DNA of 64,000 bases from Terebella lapidaria (GCA_949152475.1 OX424569.1:20249170-20313169), one strand, 5' to 3'; counted from the stretch's first letter, positions 20,597 to 33,094 are shown. Translations and numbers: made by a program. Notes: generated by a model not told the origin, from the letters alone.

Positions 20597-22812
20597 GTAT
20601 GGTATGGTATGGTATGGTATTTTATTTGAGTCATTCACATAACAAATTTGTACAAATAATAGATTCTCAAAATACATGAATGATCTCAGGACATAAAACA
20701 TAGTCTTAAGACTGTACCTCCTAGGAGGGTTGTATGCCCTTAAAATACATGAGAGAGAAAATATACAATGCTGGTGCATTAGGTAAATATTGGTACAATA
20801 TATTGATACATTGTAGTTGAGGTTGTCATATTATGCACACTAAACATCTGGTCAAATACTTATAATAATTATGGTTATCTCAATAAACATAAATAAAGAA
20901 GATAATTGTGGCTGCACATTCATCATATTCACACAAATCTCGGCAATGAGTACAGAATGATCTTTATGAAACATACAACTATCACCTACTTGACCGTGAG
21001 TTAAAAATTTACCCCTGATACTTATCCAATAACAGCTTTTTGTGCCTGAAGGCAAAACATTTTGCACTCACAAAACGCAAGGTATCATAGATAACATACT
21101 GGTATATATTTGATGGAATAGTGTTCCAAATCTTTGGTCCTGTTATATGTATACTTTTGCTCAGTGCATTCGTTCGTGCTTTTGGAATTCGTAGTTTGAA
21201 TGCTTTTACCTGGCGGGTTTGGTGCAAGTGAGGATTTCCGATATAATCGAATAAAGTATACAATAACGAAGGCATGGTATTCTTGATAAAGGCAAATACA
21301 AATTTTGCAACTTCTACTTTATATATGTCATGTAATTTTAACAATTTTAAAGACTTGAACAGTGGCTCACTATGAGCATTATAATCTGAACTTGAAATTA
21401 ACCTAACCACCTTTTTTTGTAATGTAACCAATTTATTCAGAAACATATTATATGTATTGCCCCATAAAGTGATACCATATGATAAATGCGGATATACAAA
21501 GGCATAATAAAGTGTAGTGAGATGTTTTTTGTTCAATATATATTTAACTCGGTTGATTGCGTAAACACCACATGTAACTTTTTTAGCTATATGAGCGATA
21601 TGTTTGTCCCACCGCAGGTTTTGATCTATGATCAAACCCAGAAACTTGGTACACTCAGTTTGTTCTAGCATATGATTCCATACATTTAATTTTGGTAGAT
21701 CAGGTAACTTTGTTTTTGTGTTAGTGAATAACATATATTTTGTCTTAGATAGGTTCAGGGAAAGTTTGTTGGCTTGGAACCAATCCATAATATTGTTGAG
21801 ATCTTGTGTTGCGTTTCTGTAGAGTGTCAATATTACTGTTATGTTCATAGAGCGTTGTGTCATCTGCGAAGAGAATACTTCTAGCATGAGTTATGTTATT
21901 TGGAAGGTCATTCATATACAAAATAAATAAAGTAGGACCTAAAACGGAGCCCTGAGGTACTCCCATAGTCATGGTGCTTAAATCAGATTTAAACCCGTTA
22001 TATTCAACAAACTGATATCGATTCAGTAAATAACTTTTAAACCATTTTAAACAGTGACCACGTACCCCGTAAAATTCTAATTTTCTCAGAAGTATTGTGT
22101 GATCAATTGTATCAAAAGCCCGTGATAGATCACAAAAGATGGCCAGCGACATTTCCTTATTATCCAGAGACTCACTTATATCTGTAATAAATTTTATGAC
22201 TGCATCAACAGTACTATGACGTTTCCTGAATCCAAACTGATTATTTGTCAACAGATTATTACTTTCACAAAACATGAGAAGTCTTTTGTTAACAATTTTT
22301 TCCACAACTTTCCCTATACTAGGTAATAAAGAGATAGGCCTATAATTGGCAAACGAGTCTTTTTCCTTTGATTTGTGGATGGGAATTATTTTCGCTAACT
22401 TCAAGGTTTGGGGAAATATGCCACTATTAAGGGACATGTTTACTAGTAAACTTAAAGGGTAAGCAAGTTGCTCTTTACACATTTTCAGCAAATATGGTGC
22501 TATGCCATCATAACCAGTACTGAGTTTTGGTTTCAAGTTATTCAATGTCTGTTCCATTTCAACTGGATCAGTGGGAGACATAAACATTGATTTTGTGTTT
22601 CGTTTAAATTTATTATTTAGATATTCCTCAGATGCTATTTTTGAGCAAGCAATATTATTGGCATATGATTTACCAATATTCTCAAAAAAAGTGGCAAATT
22701 CATTTGCGATGATTTGCGTATTAGTTGTTGAAATCCCGTTTACTGTAAAAGCTTGTGAAATACTAGTCTTATCGACGTTTTTGCCCAAAATATTGTTTAT
22801 GGTTTGCCAAGC
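20597..22812 (-). mobile_element. LINE B: 5'-truncated LINE with RT, C-terminus and ATACC tail
   Basis: The minus strand carries a 3' microsatellite tail of (ATACC)n at 20597-20621, a C-terminal region, and a complete RT. Its 5' end lies in the linker before the RT (QTINNILGKNVDK...), at about 22812. Neighbouring residues upstream belong to another LINE (LINE C), so B inserted into C. One frame change separates the RT from the C-terminal frame near 21830. The RT is of the CR1/L2/jockey-like type, with FADD and a 3' microsatellite tail. Confidence 0.9.
21009..21887 (-). pseudogene. LINE B C-terminal region, 292-codon frame
   Basis: From about residue 17 the frame reads ILTLYRNATQDLNNIMDWFQ and then SLNLSKTKYMLF, which follow the FADD block in LINE RTs (thumb region). 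HPHL-like YPHLSYGITLWGN and the final FKLRIPKARTNALSKS... are the typical C-terminal domain. The first 15 or so residues are out of frame with respect to the RT and are not native. A single frame change near 21830 disconnects it from the preceding RT frame (21745-23283). It lies directly upstream of the 3' tail of LINE B. Confidence 0.8.
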
Positions 22813-23283
22813 ATGTGACATGAGTGATGTTCTTTGCATTTGGTATTTTGGGCAACGAAGGAAGAAATGATTCGGATCATCAACTACTCCACAAACAGTA
22901 CCGTTTGGATCTTCTTCCACGTGCAGATTGTAACACAAATGGGCCTTAAGAGAGCTGCATCCCATGCGCATCCTAGAATGATGTATATCACAAACTCGAT
23001 TTCCGATTCCAAACCATTCAATTTTTTCATGGTCAGAAATTAGAATCTTCAGTTTGCGATCAAAAATACTCAGGGACGGAGCTTCACGAATTTCTTGTGG
23101 TAAGCCATTCCACTCCTTTGTGGTTGCAGGGAAGAAGGAATTCTCACACACCCGCGAATTCGACCGGAAGGTGGTGAAGTCTTGTCTGTTTCTTAAAGAA
23201 TAGCTGTGCCGGTCAGAAACCACGAGAGGAGTGATATCCATCAAGAATGATGGCGAGAACCCGTTTAGTATTTTGTAATACAT
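21745..23283 (-). pseudogene. Chimeric 512-codon frame: LINE C C-terminus joined to LINE B RT
   Basis: Residues 1 to about 158 are the C-terminal domain of LINE C (KILNGFSPSFL, then C-x-VVDDPNHFFLRCPKYQ, the zinc-knuckle end). From about residue 160 (QTINNILGKN) the frame is the linker and RT of LINE B: ANYRPISLLPSIGKVVEKIV, NNQFGFRKRHST, FCDLSRAFDTIDH, MGVPQGSVLGPTLFILYMND, FADDTTLY. The join arose because LINE B inserted in the same frame. The protein is an accident of nesting and has no known function as a fusion. The last 30 residues are after the frame change. Confidence 0.85.
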
Positions 23284-23507
23284 TTTCAGTCTGTGAATAT
23301 ATCTTCTTTGTGTAAGAGAAAGCTACCCCAATTCCTTATACAGGGCTTGGACACTCGATATTTCCGTAGCTCCCTTTACAATTCTCATAGCTCTCACGTG
23401 GACACGGTCAAGTTTGTTGAGTTCAGTCCGAGGAGCCCCATCAAACAAAGTGTCACCATATTCGAGAATTGGTAAAACAAATGAAATGTAGAAACGTTCC
23501 AGCTGAG

Positions 23508-23747
23508 TTATCTGGAGTTTGAATTTGAAGCGTGTATACAGTGCAATCTTTTCATGGCCTTTGAAGCTAATTCCTCAATGTGAATACCCCAGGACAAATT
23601 ACGGGAGATCGTTATCCCGAGACGTTTGTGGTATTCTACTCCATCAATGAGGATACTGTTCATGGTCAAGGCAGTATTAAGATGCCCGTCATGCTTCTTA
23701 CTAATGACCAACGATTTGGTTTTCGGCACATTGAAAGCACGAGCCAT
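23508..23747 (-). pseudogene. LINE C post-RT fragment
   Basis: The frame reads FNVPKTKSLVISKKHDGHLN, then GVEYHKRLGITISRNLSWGI and HIEELASKAMKRL. This is the region after FADD in LINEs, where the KT(K)S motif and the LG(I)TI...LSW block are diagnostic. It continues the RT frame of 23666-24577 after a frame change. The next part (23283-23510) reads ERFYISFVLPILEYGDTLFD in a neighbouring frame. Confidence 0.75.
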
Positions 23748-24577
23748 TTATTTGACCAATCGTGTATAGCTCCCAAATCTGTCTCGATCTGTTCCGCTGC
23801 TAGTTTTCTATCATCTACTGTGATAAACAAGCAGGTGTCGTCAGCGAATAAACAAAGTTTGGTGTATCTGACAACCTCTGTAATATCATTGATGAAGATT
23901 AAGAACAGTAGTGGTCCGAGAATGGATCCTTGAGGTACACCAGCAGCAATAGAACCCCAATTAGAATACTCGCCATTAAGACAGACTCTTTGCTGTCGGT
24001 CTTTGAGGTAGTTCCCGATCCATTCCAGAATATCACCTCTCACACCAGATCGTTCCAGTTTGAATAGAAGACCACGGTGCCGAACTCGATCAAAGGCCCG
24101 GCTGATATCCAGAAATACCACCCTAACTTCCTTTCCCAATTCAATTTTTGTACAGAATCTATGGAAGACTTCTAGTACTTGGCATATAGTCGAACTCCCA
24201 GGGACGAAGCCAGATTGCCAAGACGAAATCGCTGATATATCGCGAAGGTGGTTGTATAGATACTTGAAGACAATTTTTGCCAATAGTTTAGATGTATTTA
24301 GAAGTGAAACGGGCCTGTAATTCGACGGAACAGAACGTTCACCTGTTTTATAAATTGGTATAACATTGGCTTGTTTCCAGCAGCGAGGCACCGTCTTTTG
24401 CCTCATACTGGCAATGAAGGTCACCAGGGATGGTATTAAGACTGGTTTTAGGATTGTTATCAGTCTGGGTCCAATCCCATCAGGCCCATAGGGTATAGAT
24501 GTGTTCAGTAGAGATATCTGGTCGTCAACCTCTCTTTTGGTTATCTCAATTGAGCTTAGATGGATATGGCTGATCAC
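23666..24577 (-). pseudogene. LINE C reverse transcriptase domain, 303 codons
   Basis: RT blocks in order: YGPDGIGPRLI, VIPIYKTGERSVPSNYRPVS, SGFVPGSSTICQVLEVFHRF, VVFLDISRAFDRVRHRGLLF, AAGVPQGSILGPLLFLIFIN, LCLFADDTCLFI. The palm aspartates of LDISRAFD and FADD are kept, so the domain core looks intact. The final 20 residues run past a frame change. This domain copies element RNA at a nicked chromosomal target in LINEs generally. Here it is a relic, since the flanking endonuclease and C-terminal parts are in other frames. Confidence 0.9.
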
Positions 24578-24675
24578 ATCTTCAGCATTGATAGCAGGCG
24601 GATTTCGCCCGTTTTCACCAATAACTGATTTTTTCTAGAAAAATCTGATTGAATACTTCAGCCTTCTCATTATTG

Positions 24676-25464
24676 TCATGCAGTGACTGTATCGCCATTG
24701 TGGCATAAGGCTGGATATAGAGTATCACTGTTCATTCCAAAGACCGATGTATACAGTTTCCAACACTCTTCAGTAGAAAATGTACAATGCGAGAGTCTGT
24801 CAAGTTCTTCTTGCTCATGACCTTTCTCAGTGTCCCTACATGTATACTCGTTTCGTATTTTCCGATAATTTGACCAATGTTGGGCAAGGTTGAGACGTTT
24901 AGCCAGTTTATGAAAGCGTTGAACCTTGCGGTGTAGTCTCCTTAGTTCATTGTTATACCAAGGTTTATCGCGAAATCGAATTGTGGCCATTTTGTTGGGA
25001 ATGAACTTTTTAGCAGCCTGCATGACAGTGTTGTTCCATGAAACGGCCGTGCGGTCGATGCTATCAAAATTTTCACATACCGTGTTCCAATCAACGCTGG
25101 ATAGATGCTGCACGAGACCATCCATATCAGCTCGATTGTAATCCCACATCAATCTGGTATAACACCGACCATGCTTTACATGGTCAGCAAAGTTCAGTGA
25201 GATGCCAATAGTACAATGGTCGTTACATGACAATGGCGCGGATACATACGTGTTCTCAACCAGATGTGCCATGGTACTTACAATTCTGTCAAGGCAAGTC
25301 CTGGACTGCTGAGTAATTCGCGTGGGCTCGTTTATGTGAGATACCAGCATATTGGTGGTCACAAAATCATTGAAGTTCAAGCCATCATGTGTTTTGTCAT
25401 CAGCATCCATATCACTGATTATCATGATGTTGAAAATTTCACACTGTTTTACTTTGTCCATCAT
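24676..25464 (-). pseudogene. LINE C endonuclease C-terminal half and linker, 262 codons
   Basis: The frame contains MIISDMDADD (metal-binding D-x-N/D region), TCLDRIVST, and LSCNDHCTIGISL, which corresponds to the SDH catalytic end of apurinic-like endonucleases with N in place of S. After it come WDYNRADMDGLVQHLSSVDW and KPWYNNELRRLHRKVQRFHK, the usual linker. The N-terminal half of the endonuclease lies upstream in other frames as far as about 25790. The frame ends with a shift near 24676. The role in the family is nicking target DNA. This copy is broken. Confidence 0.85.
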
Positions 25465-25843
25465 ATACTGTAAACTATCCCAGAAGTGGGGCCCGCTGTT
25501 TGGCGGCCGATATACAGTACATAGAACAAATGATATATTTCTCGATCTTATTTAGAGCCAAATAGCCTCAGTATCAAAGATTTCAAAGTCGTTTCGTCTT
25601 TTAGCAACAAGAGTGTCAGAGACCAACACAGCTAAACCCCCATCAAGGGTGGCAGTGTCTCTGTCGCGCCGAAACAATGAGTAACCTGAAATTGATTAGT
25701 TATCATCTGGAACGTCTGATGACAGCCACGTTTCAGAAACAGTAATTATATCGTATAAGTTGACAAGCTGTAATGAGATCTGATTCATTCGCGATTACGT
25801 CTCATACTTTGAATGTTAACATGGCGTATTCTGATATCACTTT

Positions 25844-28800
25844 AACAGTGTCTGCTAGAATTTGGCGGCTTTCTTATCCGCCAAATTTGGCCCATTTTAA
25901 AATCACTTGATTAAAGGTGCATGTTCAGTGTCAATGTGTGGTTGAATTGAATCATTTATGTCATACAACTATGTATTTACTACACAGGTATGTGCATTTT
26001 CAGTGTCGAAATGTGATTTATTTAAATCATTCAACATATTTGCTTATATTTTCCATACTGGCACATGTATGGATCGACAAATTTGCAAGTATCCGGATGT
26101 GACAAATTTACTATGTCCTTGAAATCATACAATGTGATACGATATTGAAGTTAATTGAAAAACAAATCATTACATTTTCAACCAACCAAATTACTGCAGT
26201 ACAAAACTATCACCTGCAATTTGCAAAGAGTACTAGCAATATACTGGTTCTTCTAGCTCACATTTTTCGATGGTAGAAGACTACAAGTTCACAGTTGGGA
26301 ACGATTATAGGCCTACAAGTACTATTCCATGTTATCGTTTTGGTTAGATAAAATAGATCAGTTAGGCATATAACCTTATCAGTGTTTAACTAGTATATTC
26401 TGGAAACTAGAAATGGAACCATGTCGAAAAAATTCTTCACATTTTGCAAAGTTGTCAATTGGACATGATATCTACATGCTTATATTTAATATTCGCTTGT
26501 AATAGTCACTTGATTAGTTGTAGTTTACAGTATAAACTAACAATTGCCATTCGCTTTTAACAATCACTCAATTGTGCTTATTCGCCAAATAAGGAATTTG
26601 GTCAGCTGGGCACTTACATTACACTTAATATCTATTACACACAATAAGATCATCCTGAAAGATAATAAGAAAGTTAATTAATAAGAGTTCACAGATCAAA
26701 AAGAAATTTCTCATACGACAAAAAGGGTGCAGTTGTTGTGTTCCAGGAATATTTTTCCTGCATATGTTCCATAGATATAGTCTCATATGCATTGACCTCA
26801 ACCCAATATATGTCTTCTTTTTCCATCCAGTGAAGTGATAGTTTGGTAGATGTTGTATCAAAAGGTCCAACCCATGGGCGGTCGACTCAGTGACCACCGT
26901 ACTTGTGATTCCCCACAACAACATTTGATGGGCACAGGATAAGGCCTGTAAAATAGGGAATATTAGGAATCTGTGTATCAACACTTGCGTAATAATTTAT
27001 GTACTAATGTTGTAAAAAGGCCTGAAACAACAAAATGATGATATGCATACCGGTCAGAAGACCAAGCGAGGGCCTGGAAGGATCACCCTGAGAACAAGAT
27101 TCTTTCTTAGAGCAGTCTTCTTGGAATTCGAAGTGGTATGAAAAAAATACAATGAAATTATATCTGTTACTATTATTGACATGCAAATGTCCAAACTTAT
27201 ACAATTCACTCTGATTTTATAAAGTAATTACTCATCATCATAACTTAAATTATCATCCAGGAAACCATTTGTGTGTCACAGTATACTGGAATCGTGTGAC
27301 TTGTCCTGAATTATGTCTTATCATTGATCAGTACAAGAAACCAGATTTGTCACACAAAAGTACACAGGACTGAGTACTAAAATGTTTGCAATCAATCACC
27401 AGTATGGGATATTGAATAATTATGAAAATAGTTATGAAACTTTTTGTCATACTAGTATATAATACAAAATGTACGTATTCATTTCATATATACACTGTAT
27501 GATTCCACTTTTTACCCTGTCAATTCAAAATATGTATACATTATGGGAATGAACGATGTTTTCAAATTTTTAAGTGATTTATTTAAATCGACTATTGAGA
27601 TGAAGACATACATGTGTTTCAATATATCACATTTCAATGTTGTTCTCAGTGATTTCAAATGATTTACTACTACAGTGTATTGATATCAGGAAAAATATAC
27701 TAATGTATCAATCAGTACATTTTATATGGGTACTGGTAGTTGATTTTTTAAAAAAAATCAATCAACGCGAGGTACATCCAGTTCTCATTTGATTGTTTTT
27801 CAGCTATAAAACTTAAAAACATAAACTATGACTATGTCTGTGCTTGGAGATTGTGAAAGACTCAATTTAAAATAGAAAGGCTTTGTTGCTTAGAAACCAC
27901 GCCAGTTTCTTCAGCTCCTCTTTATCTGGATTGAGTGGTTGTAATATACTATTATCATATGTACAAATGACAGTCAGGACATTAACGTTGTTAGTGCTAG
28001 TCTCCAGTAATCAAATTGCTATTAACAAACTTAGTCCCAAACAAACGCCATTTTCATGTATTTTGTCTTTCAATAGCTGTGCTGTCGTGTAGCAAAGTAA
28101 GACTGGCGATTCGGAATCTTCCACCGTGACTTGACAAAAATAATATGCACAGCCAGCAAATGTGTTGTGACAGAAACAGAAGACATCGTACATAGTTTAT
28201 ATCATAGATCTGAACGAGACTCGTGCAAATCTATGTTCATAGACTAGTAGTAGCACATGATTTATTTAAATCGCCTTTCGTTGGCCTACGGCTGTAGATA
28301 TATATTACATGAGAGCTGTGTAGATTGTGGTCAGTGATATACGGAGGATCACCCATGACTAAGTATATGGTTGTAAAATGGACGATTTTCTAAAACTGAG
28401 GGGGTGTTTGGGTGGGTGAGGACACCATTATAAGGTTTGTTAACTTCCATTTCCATTTTTCTTTTTTATTTAGGATTTCCCTATATGTTTTCACTTTCTT
28501 CTTCCTATCAGGAAACTGGTCAATTGTGACTCATCCGAACATGATTGACCATGTTCATATGATTAAAAATTTCACCTTATTTTTTGAACTACTCTTGTTG
28601 ACAATGACAGCAGTTAAAAACAAAGACGAATGTTCGCCTTACGAGCTGCTCATGAAACAATTAGGACTAACTAGTATTTCATACTTCAACACCGTTTGGA
28701 ATAAACGCATATACCACTGAAGTTACATGTAAGTTTCTCTCGCCTCCTACTGGAAAGTGGAAACTTGACCAAAATTCAAAATGGACATTGAACTCGAATA

Positions 28801-28870
28801 AAGCGTGTGATTTATTTAAATCAAATCAAGATTTTGGCATTTGACCTATCGCCAAAGCCCCAAACAGTTG
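25844..28870 (+). repeat. Left arm of an 8.2-kb inverted repeat
   Basis: Matched in reverse by 31010-34098. The outermost shared block is AACAGTGTCTGCTAG, followed by GGCGG...TTATCCGCC. Identity by eye is about 85-90 percent over many blocks, with no preference for coding frames, so most of the arm is probably neutral. It contains GATTTATTTAAATC four times (26015, 27576, 28259, 28809), always in this orientation. Weak coding remnants are listed separately. Confidence 0.85.
26770..27130 (-). pseudogene. Possible HYR-like domain remnant, left arm
   Basis: On the minus strand, one frame reads ASVDTQIPNIPYFTGLILCP then SNVVVGNHKYGGH, a stop, and VGPFDTTSTKLSLHW...DIYWVEVNAYE. DT-x2-P-x5-CPSNVVV resembles the start of HYR (hyaline repeat) domains of secreted or surface proteins. 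A separate upstream piece encodes DCSKKESCSQGDPSRPS. Stops interrupt it, and the right-arm copy (33095-33480) has a different set. The assignment is tentative: I see only one short signature, with no exon structure proven. Not recognised beyond that. Confidence 0.3.
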
Positions 28871-31009
28871 TTCTACACTCTCTGGTTGCACATATTACGT
28901 AGGCAAACTTCTCTGGCCAATAATATAATTTAACGTTTTGCAGAATGAGTCGGACATGACGTAAAAAACTTAGCCTAGATTTTCTCCAGCTGAAACTTTT
29001 AATATCTTGATTCCCTAGTGGATCTGATGAGTTTACTAGTAGTCCTATATATTTTATAAGTAGTATAAGTCTCTTTTTTTTCCTTTACTGATATATTCTA
29101 GTAGATATCTAATATGTGATTCAGGCCAGATTTATTTCAATCCAACACAAAACCTAGATTCAATCTACTAGTAGTTCACAATGACAATGTTTTTTCAGTT
29201 CAAATCATCCTCTTACTTCAGAGCAAGTTATGTTGCATATATGCATAGGCCTGAGTGACGTATCCCAAAGCCCAAACTGTAAATATTAGGTCTATATATC
29301 TACATGTTTAAGCCCATATGCATAAATCAGATAATATAGGCTTAGTTTTACACAATAGCATATATATATATGTCCTAGAATATTTTCTCCCACATATTTT
29401 CTAACATGAACAATGAAACACTAGAGTCTACGTTTTCGTCGATTGCCTTGATGTTTGGGAAGAAAAGTATCAATGATGCTCTATTTTACTGACACAGTTT
29501 GCAAATCAAATGAATAAAATGATTCTGCTCGAAGCTCTGTAATGGCTGTTATTTACTGTGCACAGTGTATACTGAATATGTATTCAATACAGCGTTGTGC
29601 AGAATATAAACCTAGACTGTTATAATATCTCAATTATTTCAAACTCACCAAGTTTTCCGTGCCTGTCAAGTATTTCCTCTAAGTGATGGCATTGTCCATT
29701 TGATTTTGCTATAGGCATACATGATGTATGCAGGTCTACCTGAGAGTACATCTATTATGATGTAAGCATTTTTATTGAGTCCGACTTTATATGCCAGACT
29801 GGGAAATTTTCTACTTGCTACTTGACTTGCTACCACGTACTACAAATACTGACAAATACTGGACGTTTTCTTTGTGCGCGTGTTGCCATGGTGTTACTAG
29901 GTAACGTTTTTGTTCACTATAGCATAGCATGAAATGACATTTTCTCACCCTCTGTCAAAATACGTCATGTATATGGGATAGTGAAAATATATGTCTCGTG
30001 TGACCCGACCTGGGAAAACTCTATCCCGGGTCTGTGTCACGTGGTATGACGTAACAATACAAATGACGCGTTTGGTAGGTTATAACAATGAATAGTCATG
30101 GATGATCGAGCACTGAATTTCTTCCACAAAAAGTGGCAAAACATGTGAAAAACTACAGAAATGATATTGAAAACTGTCAATACGGGACTGGACGGGCGAG
30201 AAAAAGAATCCCTTGTCATTTTTGTGTGGTATAAAGATTTCCCGACTCGTCCTCAGTGCATCCCAGGCTCGCCTAAAAGCTCGCCTTGGATTCGCACTGA
30301 CGACTCGTCGGGAAATCTCTATCCCACACAAAAATGACATGGGATTCTCTTATTCCCCATTGCAACGTCTTTGGTAAATGTAGACCTACACGATCGCAGC
30401 TAGTACTGTACTGTACACATACAAGCAGGACACAACTTCAACAAGTATGTCGGAACACACTGAAGCCAGCCAAGGTGAATATTATTTACTGTAGATCTAG
30501 ATCTACTACGTCTACTGTATTCATACATTTTATTTATTCATTCATTAATAAAAAGGTACAAGATGGATAGGCCCTATATTAAAGGGCATTGTATAAAACG
30601 TGCTTTCCACATATTCATAGTAGGCCTACCGTTATTTGCTTGTTTTCTTTGGATATGGTAGATCCTGACTTAGATACGAGTTAACTTAGGACTGTTTCCA
30701 GCTACTACCCCAACCTCCTACAACCTCAATGTGCATCAAACTCCAAGAGGGGTTTTGCCCCAACCTTGGTGTAGTTGATATCCAGTGGTGAGATGAGTAG
30801 ACTTAGAGTGCGAGGGAGGCGGTCTATTCTAGCTCGCAGAATCTAACGATCTATAGGCTAATAAGTTTCACTAACTAATGAAATAAACCTAACCAAATTC
30901 ACGAATATTTGTAATACTATTAAATTTCTACTAGTATATAATTTGGTTTCAGTAAATGAAAAAACAGCTAAAAACTAGAGAAAATGGTATATCTGTGCCA
31001 GCAATAATT
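28871..31009. other. Spacer between the 3-kb arms
   Basis: There is no inverted match between the halves, apart from a 146-bp hairpin at 30204-30349. The spacer is AT-rich with no recognised gene. TAGTAG and ATATATAT runs occur at 29030-29170 and 29360. Confidence 0.5.
30204..30349. mobile_element. Near-perfect 146-bp foldback hairpin
   Basis: Arms of about 70 bases pair: AGAATCCCTTGTCATTTTTG with CAAAAATGACATGGGATTCT, and GATTTCCCGACTCGTC with its complement. The loop CTAAAAG is near 30277. A few mismatches are scattered. It may be a small MITE or a structured transcript. No target duplication was identified. Confidence 0.7.
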
Positions 31010-31672
31010 GCCAAAATCTTGATTTGATTTAAATAAATCAGACCATTCATTGAATCATTCGATTTCAATGTCCATATTGAAGTATGGTCAAGTTTCCAGT
31101 TTTCAGTAGGAGGCATCAGGAAACTTAATTTCAGTGTTGGATTCGCGGTCCTTGCAGATACCGAACCTTACAATAATGCCCGCAGCCCCCCTCCCGCTTA
31201 TTTTTTAGAAAGTCCTCCATTTTTACAACCATATACTTAGTCATGGGTGTATATTACTCCGAATATTACTAACCATAAGTAATCTACACAGCCCTCATTT
31301 AATATATATCAAGGCCAACAATGTATTTCAGATGGCGATTTAAATAAATCATGTGCAACTACTAGTCTATGAACATAGATTTGCACGAGTCTCGTTCAGA
31401 TCTATGGTATAAATTATGTACGATGTATTCTGTTTTTGTCACAACACATTTGCTGGCTGTGCACATTATTTTTGTTAAGTCACTCAGGGTGGAAGATTCC
31501 GAATCGCCAGTCTTACTTTGCTACACGACAGCACAACTATTGAAAGACAAAATACATAAAAATGGCGTTTGTTTAGGACTAAGTTTGTTAACAGCAATTT
31601 GATTACTGGAGACTAGCACTAACAACGTTAATGTCCTGACTGTCATTTTCACATTATATGATAATAGTATAT

Positions 31673-32666
31673 GGCCTGTAGCACGAAAATTTGTGCAAAT
31701 GCGTTAGCTTCATAGGCCAGGGACGGACGTGACATTAAAACAGTAATGTGCTCACAGACCAGCAATGAATGGGAAGTTACATTCCAATTGATTCTAATTT
31801 ATTGACTATGATCTTTGAAATGTTTTAAAGTACATTCTGTGGCACTTAGGACAGGTCAAGAAGCCCACCAGGGGACGAACGTGACACTGGGGACGGACGT
31901 GACATGAACATTCTAATACTTCTTAACAGAAAACTGAAATAGATTTAGTATATCTAATGTTTTCTAATTTGTAGGATGTCCATCCCCCATAATTATGATG
32001 TGAGACAATGATTGTTAGCCAACAGATACCAAGCATACAACAGCCTATCCCTATGGGGACGGACGTGACACGCAAGAGTATTTTGGAATCTCGTATCACA
32101 TTCCTGTCCATGTTGAAACATTTGGGAACATGTGATACTGAAATTGATGTATTCAATTAATATATAGATATATTTGCTTATTTTAAAACCCAAGTTCTTC
32201 ATATTTGAGCAATCAGTATGGATAAAATTATTGGGAAATTATAATCATGAAAAATTACACCCAAAACATTACATAATACACAATTTCATGTTTTTGGGGA
32301 GAAAAAACGAAATGCTTTGAATATTTCGACAAATTAATGAAATATGAACAATGAAGTGCTCAAAAAGATATAATTTGCATTATACAACCCCATATCTTAT
32401 TTAATAATTCTCAGTAATAGTAGAATTAGTTATAATGTTTTCATGATGCTAACGCATTACGGCCAATTTTTGCCCATTTTTAACCTCAAAAATGTAGAAA
32501 ATTTAATTTTAATGATAATCAATTTCTGTAAAAAATGTATATGTATTTTCTCAAGCTTCCACACACCTATTACCATCTGTTTTGGGGAAAAATACAATTA
32601 AGTTTTTTTAAATTGCATGCATTACAAGAAAAAATCCCATTTGCACAAATTTTCATGCTACAGGCC
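31673..32666. mobile_element. TIR element in the right arm, empty site in the left arm
   Basis: The ends are inverted: GGCCTGTAGCACGAAAATTT at the left, and the complement of GGCCTGTAGCATGAAAATTT at the right, about 29 bases in all. The left arm reads straight through the site (GTATATTACAA in its complement). In the right arm, TAT occurs on both sides of the element, suggesting a 3-bp duplication. The interior carries GGGGACGGACGTGACA or a close variant four times (31719, 31871, 31889, 32055). No transposase is recognised. Confidence 0.8.
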
Positions 32667-33094
32667 CTATTACAAAAAAATTCGTTCATTCCTAGAATGT
32701 ATAGATATTTTGAATTCACAGGGTAAAAAGTGTAATCATACAGTGTATATAATGAATACGTACATGCTTGTACGATATTCTAAATTATGATAAAAAGTTT
32801 CATCATTAATTTCATCATTATTAAATATCCCATGCTGGTGATTGAATGCCAATGTTTTAGTCCTGTGATTTTTATGTGACAAATCTGGTTTCTTGTACTG
32901 ATCAATGATAAGACATAATTCAGGACAAGCCACACGATTCCAGTATACTGTGATACACAAATGGTTTCCTGGATGATAAGTAATCATTTTATCAGAAAAA
33001 AATGTATAATTGTATAATTTTGGGCATATGAATGTCGATAATAATAACAGATATAAATTCATTGTATTTTTCATGTCACTTCGAATTCCAAGGA

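Larger units (their letters stand above)
22813..25835 (-). mobile_element. LINE C: endonuclease-RT LINE, nearly full coding length
   Basis: The minus strand encodes, in order, an endonuclease from about 25790 (DIITVSETWLSSD, then GYSLFRRDRDTATLDGG and FVLCTVYRPPNSGP), a linker, an RT (23750-24577) and a C-terminal domain to 22813. There are several frame changes or stops, including one near 24676 and one near 23750, so it is inactive. The 5' end is close to the left edge of the large inverted repeat (25844). LINE B inserted at its 3' side, so the 3' tail is not seen. Confidence 0.85.

Noticed and set aside
32736-33074. 112-codon minus-strand frame (NHLCITVYWNRVACPELCLI)
   Set aside because: Not maintained in the left arm and no domain recognised.
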